Shown here piece by piece: positions 6,732 through 10,277 of a DNA stretch of 10,277 nucleotides (positions are counted from its first letter, which is position 1; every line of letters begins with the position of its first letter). The translations under genes were made by a program, and so were the position numbers. Location: the NCBI GenBank assembly GCA_026770585.1, contig MU646448.1, forward strand, positions 347,351-357,627, read 5' to 3'. The stretch is from Baffinella frigidus (taxonomy: Eukaryota > Cryptophyceae > Cryptomonadales > Baffinellaceae). Under the pieces are notes generated by a model. That model ran no database searches. It saw nothing but the letters and a program-made list of their open reading frames with translations, and was not told the origin of the DNA.

Positions 6732-6896
6732 ATGCACAGCGTCTCGTCTGTACGGCCTAGCTCCACGAACAAGAGATGTGTTCCACGAACAAGGCGCCGG
6801 GGGGCTTGATGTGATCCGAAAGGAAGCATGGCGTTCCTGAAAGATACGTTCCAGTGTCCGCCTATGTTGGGAGCTCGAAGAACCTGAAGGACCTAA
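6732..6896. repeat. Family D repeat, second copy (uninterrupted)
   Basis: About 165 bp, ending CCGCCTATGTTGGGAGCTCG plus AAGAACCTGAAGGACCTAA. This copy joins the two halves that are separated in the first copy, so it shows the ancestral arrangement. Inverted relatives lie at 9943-10047 and, decayed, at about 7801-7860. Confidence 0.85.
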
Positions 6897-6904
6897 GGAA
6901 ATGT

Positions 6905-6933
6905 ATTCCACGTATTCAGACCGGACGTGGAAT
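6905..6933. repeat. Short hairpin
   Basis: ATTCCACGT and ACGTGGAAT form a perfect 9-bp stem around 11 bases. A second small stem, CACACG...CGTGTG, follows near 6966-6984. Confidence 0.6.
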
Positions 6934-7047
6934 CTGGCGGAAGTGCTCCGCTCGGGCGCTAGAGACACACGGAGACATCGTGTGCGAGTTAGGCTTCACT
7001 GAGAGGAGAGACGGATGGGCACGTGCCGAGTCCTATATCTCCTTAAA

Positions 7048-7089
7048 GTGGACGTGACCGAGGGGACGTGGCCGAGAGGACGTGACCTG
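7048..7089. repeat. 14-bp tandem repeat, three units
   Basis: GGACGTGACCGAGG, GGACGTGGCCGAGA and GGACGTGACCTGTG lie head to tail. Downstream, 7090-7229 shows no gene and only small symmetries. Confidence 0.75.
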
Positions 7090-7229
7090 TGTAAAGTCAC
7101 TCCAGGATCCTACATGGGGTAATATCCCCAGATGGAACCGACGAACCGTCGCATGTCACCAGGTCAGTACGTACCCATTTGTACCACGAAAACGAAACGT
7201 TGCGTTTTGAAATTCCCACTTGTGGCCTG

Positions 7230-7327
7230 CCGTGGCCTGAACCCTGAACTCTGAACCCTAGACCCTAAACCCTGAACCCTAAACCCTAAACCCTAAACCC
7301 TAAACCCTAAACCCTAAACCCTAAACC
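7230..7327. repeat. Interstitial CCCTAAA array
   Basis: After degenerate GAACCCTGAACTCTGAACCC, about eight near-perfect CCCTAAA units run to 7327. The C-rich strand is on +, so the array faces the opposite way from the block at 2128-3030. Confidence 0.95.
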
Positions 7328-7382
7328 CAGGGCATCTCGGGCGGGAGCAATGTGCTTCGCGTCTTGAAGATCGAGTAGAGTC

Positions 7383-7437
7383 ATTCAAATCGATTTGAAT
7401 TACTCAAATTGATTTGAATGATTCAAACTGATTTGAA
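7383..7437. repeat. Palindromic AT-rich tandem repeat
   Basis: ATTCAAATCGATTTGAAT (7383-7400) is a perfect 18-bp palindrome. Two variants follow (ACTCAAATTGATTTGAAT, ATTCAAACTGATTTGAAT), then a partial TTGATTC. The next 100 bp to the foldback at 7538 hold nothing recognisable. Confidence 0.85.
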
Positions 7438-7537
7438 TTGATTCGGGGGGGATGGTTCCTCTCCCAATGTCTGTGTCGGAGGTCCCCTCCTAACAACAGT
7501 TCGGGCAGAGAGATCCTACTGAACCCAAGTCCGCGAG

Positions 7538-7774
7538 TACATGGGGTACCTCGCTCATAAGAAACCTCCTCCCCCTAGGACCCTACAGTAGGCCGATGCC
7601 TAGGGCCATACGGTGGTCCTAGTGGCTATGTCTGGGTCGTTTGACCAGGCCGTAATTTGGTACAAATTCACTGATTTTACAGTGAATTCACTACCTCGAG
7701 ACGTATAGCCACTAGGGCGCCCTACGGTGGTCCTGGGGGGGGGGGCAGTTTCTTATGAGCGAGGTACCCCTGTA
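7538..7774. mobile_element. Foldback element, family F copy 1, with a nested insertion
   Basis: Ends are GTACATGGGGTACCTCGCTC and GAGCGAGGTACCCCTGTAC. Both continue through ATAAGAAAC into C- and G-runs. It is 237 bp long where other copies are about 119, because it contains the inverted-repeat insert at 7620-7714. GCC(A/C)TACGGTGGTCCT appears on both sides of the insert (7605-7620, 7719-7734). Confidence 0.85.
7620..7714. mobile_element. Small inverted-repeat element nested inside family F copy 1
   Basis: CTAGTGGCTAT and ATAGCCACTAG are exact 11-bp inverted repeats with TA at 7620-7621 and 7713-7714. The interior has a TTCACTG...CAGTGAA stem. It is absent from the other four F copies. Confidence 0.75.
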
Positions 7775-8224
7775 CTTCCCGCCAAGTCCTCGAGTAGATG
7801 GGTAGCGGAGGTCCTTTAGGTCCTTTGGGTTTTAATTTCTCCCAACATAGCCCAACGACACGCTCTTCCGTAGAAAGGACTGCGGAGGTGCCTCACCCCA
7901 CTTAGCAGCGACCCAAGACCTTTTCACCTTGAATTCACGGTGAAATTCCGGTTAGGTTCCTGTGCAATGGATAAAACCTGGTACACATTGTTTAGATAGA
8001 CGGTGTCCGTGAAGCCCCCAGTGGCTGCTGCATGTAAGTGGACGGGCGCGTTTTTGAGTCGAGGGAGGCCGTGCGTGGAAAAGTGTAAATTCGGAGTTTG
8101 CAATACAATCAGAGTTGCCTCGGCTTTTGGGAAGTAGGATGGGCCGGGCGTGCACAAAACAACGGACAACAAAGGGATTTCGTAAATAATCCGAAAGTGG
8201 ATAATCCAGTTGGCAATGCATGTT
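7775..8224. other. Non-repetitive spacer with a decayed family D fragment
   Basis: 7801-7860 resembles family D in inverted orientation (AGGTCCTTT...CTCCCAACATAG) with many changes. TTCACC...GGTGAA near 7924-7945 forms a small stem around GAATTC. Two overlapping minus-strand frames of 82 and 96 codons cover 7924-8242. They have no recognisable motif and run into the neighbouring element, so I do not call them genes. Confidence 0.4.
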
Positions 8225-8342
8225 CAGGGGTACCTCGCTCATAAGAAACTGCCCCCCCCCCTAGGACCAGCGTAGGGCCCTAAGCATGGTCCTACTGAAG
8301 GGTCCTAGGGGGGGTTGGTTTCTTGTGAGCGAGGTACCCCTG
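8225..8342. mobile_element. Foldback element, family F copy 2
   Basis: CAGGGGTACCTCGCTCATAA at the left and its complement at the right (with TTGTGAGC instead of TTATGAGC) enclose a run of ten C, TAGGACC...GGTCCTA, and a run of seven G. The left flank is TT, not TA; the right is TA. Confidence 0.9.
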
Positions 8343-8668
8343 TACGTGTTCTTCTTTATTGCCCTCAGAGCCTTGTGCAAAATGGTCAACTACATGTAAC
8401 CTAAGGAGGTTTTGGTCGGTCTGGCACCGGTTCTGCTCCCCGTTGTGCCACACACCACGTCGGTCTCGCCGGAGCCTTGAGATAAATGTACTGTAGGGAT
8501 ACCTCGTGTACACAAACCCGTAACGTAAGAACCCGCACCGGATTTTGGGATTGCGTGTTCTGAAGTTTTTACCAGTGGGAAAGAAAATCCGCTGGTTATG
8601 ATTCAAGAAAACAGACACAGACCGAGGCCCAATGCGCGGAGAGACCAGTATTACTGCCAACACTGCCA
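8343..8668. other. Non-repetitive spacer without a supported gene
   Basis: A 154-codon minus-strand frame (8292-8756) covers it, but both frame ends lie inside mobile elements and no motif is recognisable. GGGATACCTCGTGTACAC near 8497-8514 is a weak echo of the family F end. Confidence 0.4.
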
Positions 8669-8766
8669 CCATATGCCTTGGGGTCAGAATTGACCCCCGA
8701 GAGGTCCTAGGCAGGTTATCGGGCCCTACGGAAGGGCGTATGAGCCTACTGACCACTTAGGGGATG
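8669..8766. mobile_element. Foldback element, family C copy 2 (diverged)
   Basis: CCTAGGCAGGTTATC...GAAGGGCGTATGAGCCTACT, then GACCACTTAGGGGAT aligns with 6427-6483. The left end ATATGCCTTGGGGTCA is a decayed counterpart of TATCCCTTAAGTGACC. At the place of the first copy's sub-hairpin lies a different perfect one, GGGGTCA-GAAT-TGACCCC. Confidence 0.65.
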
Positions 8767-8822
8767 GAAAAAATTGGAGCCATTGCGCAGCGCTTTGGGA
8801 AAGTGCTGCCGGTTCTTCCTCC

Positions 8823-8984
8823 CCACACAGCGGGCTGAGAAGGCATTTCCGGTGGATAATCCACCGACTTTCCGCTACCTCATCCGTAGAACCCCCCCTA
8901 TGTCCCTACGGTATTGCCTACCGTAGAGCCTCTGGACTATTCTCTAGGGGGCTGTTCAAAATCCCTTCCAAGTCCGCTGTGTGG
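8823..8984. mobile_element. Foldback element, family B copy 2
   Basis: CCACACAGCGG and CCGCTGTGTGG end the element. The interior repeats ACTTTCC...CCTATGTCCCTAC of copy 1. Two sub-hairpins are perfect here: CGGTGGA-TAA-TCCACCG (near 8850) and CTACGGTA-TTGCC-TACCGTAG (near 8906). Its right end and flank (GTTCAAAATCCCTTC...GCACACTGGCGATA) were then copied into the tandem units to the right. Confidence 0.8.
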
Positions 8985-9010
8985 CTTCCCAGGCGTTTGC
9001 ACACTGGCGA

Positions 9011-9133
9011 TACAGGGGTACCTCGCTCATAAGAAACCGCCTCCCCCTAGGACCCTACAGTAGGACCATGCCTATGGCCCTACGGTGGTCCTAGGAGGGG
9101 GGGGCAGTTTCTTATGAGCGAGGTACCCCTGTA
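9011..9133. mobile_element. Foldback element, family F copy 3
   Basis: A 119-bp hairpin (9013-9131), ends CAGGGGTACC and GGTACCCCTG, directly flanked by TA on both sides. The interior TAGGACCCTACAGTAGGACC and GGCCCTACGGTGGTCCTA fold on each other. Confidence 0.95.
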
Positions 9134-9223
9134 GGGGGTTGTTCAAAATCCCTTCGAAGTGCGCTGTGTGGCTTCCCGGGCGTTTGCACACTGGCGATAC
9201 CCCACCCTATGAGAGCAGACCTC

Positions 9224-9346
9224 TACAGGGGTACCTCGCTCATAAGAAACTGGCCCCCCCTAGGAACCTACAGTAGGACCATGCCTAGGGGCCTACGGTG
9301 GTCCTAGGGGGGGGGGGCGATTTCTTATGAGCGAGGTACCCCTGTA
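9224..9346. mobile_element. Foldback element, family F copy 4
   Basis: Core 9226-9344 with TA at 9224-9225 and 9345-9346. The right arm has a run of 11 G (9307-9317) facing 7 C on the left, so the homopolymer lengths differ between arms and between copies. Confidence 0.95.
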
Positions 9347-9436
9347 GGGGGTTGTTCAAAATCCCTTCGAAGTGCGCTGTGTGGCATCCCAGGCGTTGGC
9401 ACACTGGCGATACCCCACCCTATGAGAGCAGACCTC

Positions 9437-9557
9437 TACAGGGGTACCTCGCTCATAAGAAACCGGCCCCCCCTAGGACCCTACAGTAGGACCATGCCTA
9501 TGGCCCTACGGTGGTCCTAGGGGGGGGGCGGTTTCTTATGGGCGAGGTAGCCCTATA
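9437..9557. mobile_element. Foldback element, family F copy 5
   Basis: Core 9439-9555, TA on both sides. The right end is decayed (GGGCGAGGTAGCCCTA instead of GAGCGAGGTACCCCTG) while the left end is intact, so the copy is older or unselected at that end. Confidence 0.9.
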
Positions 9558-9586
9558 CCCCACCCTATGAGAGCAGACCTCGAGGC

Positions 9587-9674
9587 GAGGTCCACTTAGT
9601 AGCCATAAGTAGACGAGGTCCACTTAGTAGCCATAAGTGCCCCGGGATTTCGCAGCCATAAGTGGCCCGGGACG
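9587..9674. repeat. 28-bp tandem repeat
   Basis: GAGGTCCACTTAGTAGCCAT-AAGT starts at 9587 and 9615. A third, partial unit has GCAGCCATAAGTGGCCCGGGA (one base beyond the shared AGTGCCCCGGGA form). Confidence 0.8.
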
Positions 9675-9731
9675 ACCAAGGGGCGGGGCGATCGATGAAG
9701 CCGCTTTGACTTCTTCCAAAGCCACAGTGAC

Positions 9732-9855
9732 CACGCCAGAGGGCTCGAAACATCCACTTTTGACATCTTTCAGGGGGAATCCCCTGAATACTTAAGTCAA
9801 CGACGCCAGATCTGGCGTGGGTAAGGCGTCGGTTTCCCTCGAGCCCTCTGGCGTG
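9732..9855. mobile_element. Foldback element with exact 17-bp ends and nested palindromes
   Basis: CACGCCAGAGGGCTCGA (9732-9748) and its exact complement (9839-9855) bound the element. Inside are CAGGGG-GAAT-CCCCTG (9771-9786), the palindrome CGCCAGATCTGGCG (9804-9817), and CGACGCC...GGCGTCG around it. Between this and the D repeat lie purine/pyrimidine palindromes such as AGAGAGGCCTCTCT near 9893. Confidence 0.85.
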
Positions 9856-9942
9856 GGAGGCCCCTGTCTCTCTCAACGTTTGGACAAAGAGAGGCCTCTC
9901 TCTTAAGGCAAAGGCCTCAGGCAAAGCGAGGCCCCTCTCTTT

Positions 9943-10047
9943 AGGTCCGTGAGGTCCTGTAGGTTCTTCGAGCTCCCAACATAGGCGGACACCGGAACTT
10001 GTTCTGTAGAAAGGCCATGCTTCCTTTCGGATCACATCAAGCCCCCC
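9943..10047. repeat. Family D repeat, inverted copy
   Basis: TTCTTCGAGCTCCCAACATA-GGCGGACACC and GGCCATGCTTCCTTTCGGAT-CACATCAAGCC are the reverse complement of the 6.6-kb copies, with a diverged middle. A 156-codon minus-strand frame starting MIRKEAW here runs on through unrelated repeats and is not called as a gene. Confidence 0.8.
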
Positions 10048-10097
10048 CCTGTACAGAGGATCGCGGCAGAAACCGGCTAAAGGGTATCCTCAAACTC

Positions 10098-10244
10098 TTA
10101 ACGTTTGCCCTTGGGGCCATTGCCCTGGGAGCCGCTCGAGCCATTGGGGGCATTGGAGCCATTCGGGGCATTGGAGCCATTCGCCGGGCCATTGGCGTTG
10201 GAGCCATTGGCGAGAATGTCGCGGACCGATGCGGGGATGGCGTC
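10098..10244 (-). CDS. Probable last exon of a minus-strand gene (C-terminal tail, partial)
   Basis: Read on the minus strand this encodes 48 residues and a TAA stop. It starts DAIPASVRDILAN, continues as a low-complexity tail built on NGSNA/PNGSNAP units, and ends in the basic residues PKGKR. Of 48 codons 36 end in G or C, and 8 of the 12 exceptions are AAT (Asn), so codon use looks selected rather than random. The exon would begin just after an AG at 10245-10246 (minus-strand context accAG|GAC). Upstream of it lie only CCCCAAA repeats to the window edge, which I read as an intron with a telomere-like sequence. The frame also stays open through those repeats to 10277, so an unspliced PQTPNPK-type repeat cannot be excluded. 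No domain is recognised. The tail looks like a disordered, Asn/Gly/Ser-rich C-terminus. The rest of the gene lies beyond the right edge. Confidence 0.5.
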   Translation of the reverse strand, partial: DAIPASVRDILANGSNANGPANGSNAPNGSNAPNGSSGSQGNGPKGKR

Positions 10245-10248
10245 CTGG

Positions 10249-10277
10249 TTTGGGGTTTGGGGTTTGGGGTTTGGGGT
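10249..10277. repeat. GGGGTTT telomere-like array at the window edge
   Basis: Four exact GGGGTTT units, cut by the window end. On the minus strand they form the presumed intron directly before the 3' splice site at 10245. Confidence 0.85.

Larger units (their letters stand above)
9132..9557. repeat. 213-bp tandem duplication carrying a family B end and a family F element
   Basis: The unit runs from TAGGGGGTTGTTCAAAATCC through CCACACAGCG-type end sequence, GCACACTGGCGATACCCCAC, CCTATGAGAGCAGACCTC and a full F element. It starts at 9132 and 9345; differences between the copies are few. ACCCCACCCTATGAGAGCAG-ACCTC occurs once more after the last F copy (9557-9581). Confidence 0.9.

Noticed and set aside
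8292-8756. 154-codon minus-strand frame
   Set aside because: Begins in a family C element and ends inside the arm of family F copy 2. The middle is unique DNA but shows no recognisable domain or splice context.
9565-10035. 156-codon minus-strand frame starting MIRKEAW
   Set aside because: Runs from a D repeat through a foldback and a 28-bp tandem repeat, so its length follows from GC-rich repeats lacking stops.
10017-10277. Plus-strand open frame to the window edge with GAIRGIGAIRR-type repeats
   Set aside because: It is the complement of the minus-strand NGSNA exon. The minus reading has the better codon use, a natural stop and a splice acceptor; the plus start lies in a D repeat.

Overview
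This is eukaryotic, repeat-dominated DNA with almost no coding content. Arrays of the Arabidopsis-type telomere heptamer (TTTAGGG on + in most blocks, CCCTAAA on + near 7259-7327) and their degenerate relatives occur throughout. That heptamer is used by land plants, many green algae, dinoflagellates and the chromerid alga Vitrella. The short C-rich exons with G/C-ending codons and the dense small palindromic elements would suit a protist or alga better than a typical plant, but the species cannot be fixed from the sequence. The layout suggests a subtelomeric or heterochromatic intergenic region.

Layout. 1-950: a composite satellite alternating degenerate telomere-like blocks with a roughly 60-bp spacer; one spacer copy is split by a 142-bp inverted-repeat element. 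1050-1380: small tandem repeats. 1449-2079: three foldback elements almost touching each other. 2111-3030: a 0.9-kb interstitial telomeric block. 3026-3790: a 31-bp tandem repeat interrupted by a foldback element and by a 63-bp telomere-like insertion flanked by a 19-bp direct repeat. 3840-5395: eight consecutive foldback elements or hairpins. 5506-6063: a GC-rich minus-strand reading frame, the best internal candidate for coding DNA. 6071-6485: two foldbacks. 6487-6896: a large duplicated repeat. 7230-7437: a CCCTAAA array and an AT-rich palindromic repeat. 7538-9555: five copies of one foldback family (TIR CAGGGGTACCTCGCTCATAA, TA at the flanks), three of them amplified in tandem. 9587-9855: short tandem repeats and one more foldback. 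9940-10047: an inverted copy of the 6.6-kb repeat. 10098-10244: the probable last exon of a minus-strand gene whose upstream intron is made of CCCCAAA repeats and runs off the window.

About a third of the window lies in more than twenty foldback (MITE-like) elements of many families. No transposase or other mobility gene is visible, so all are non-autonomous here. Several are flanked by TA, as in Tc1/mariner-type insertions. Across copies the ability to fold is kept while the sequence changes: paired substitutions in one family, a replaced sub-hairpin in another, and three elements with unrelated arms around a shared loop-proximal core. This is the most unusual property of the region.
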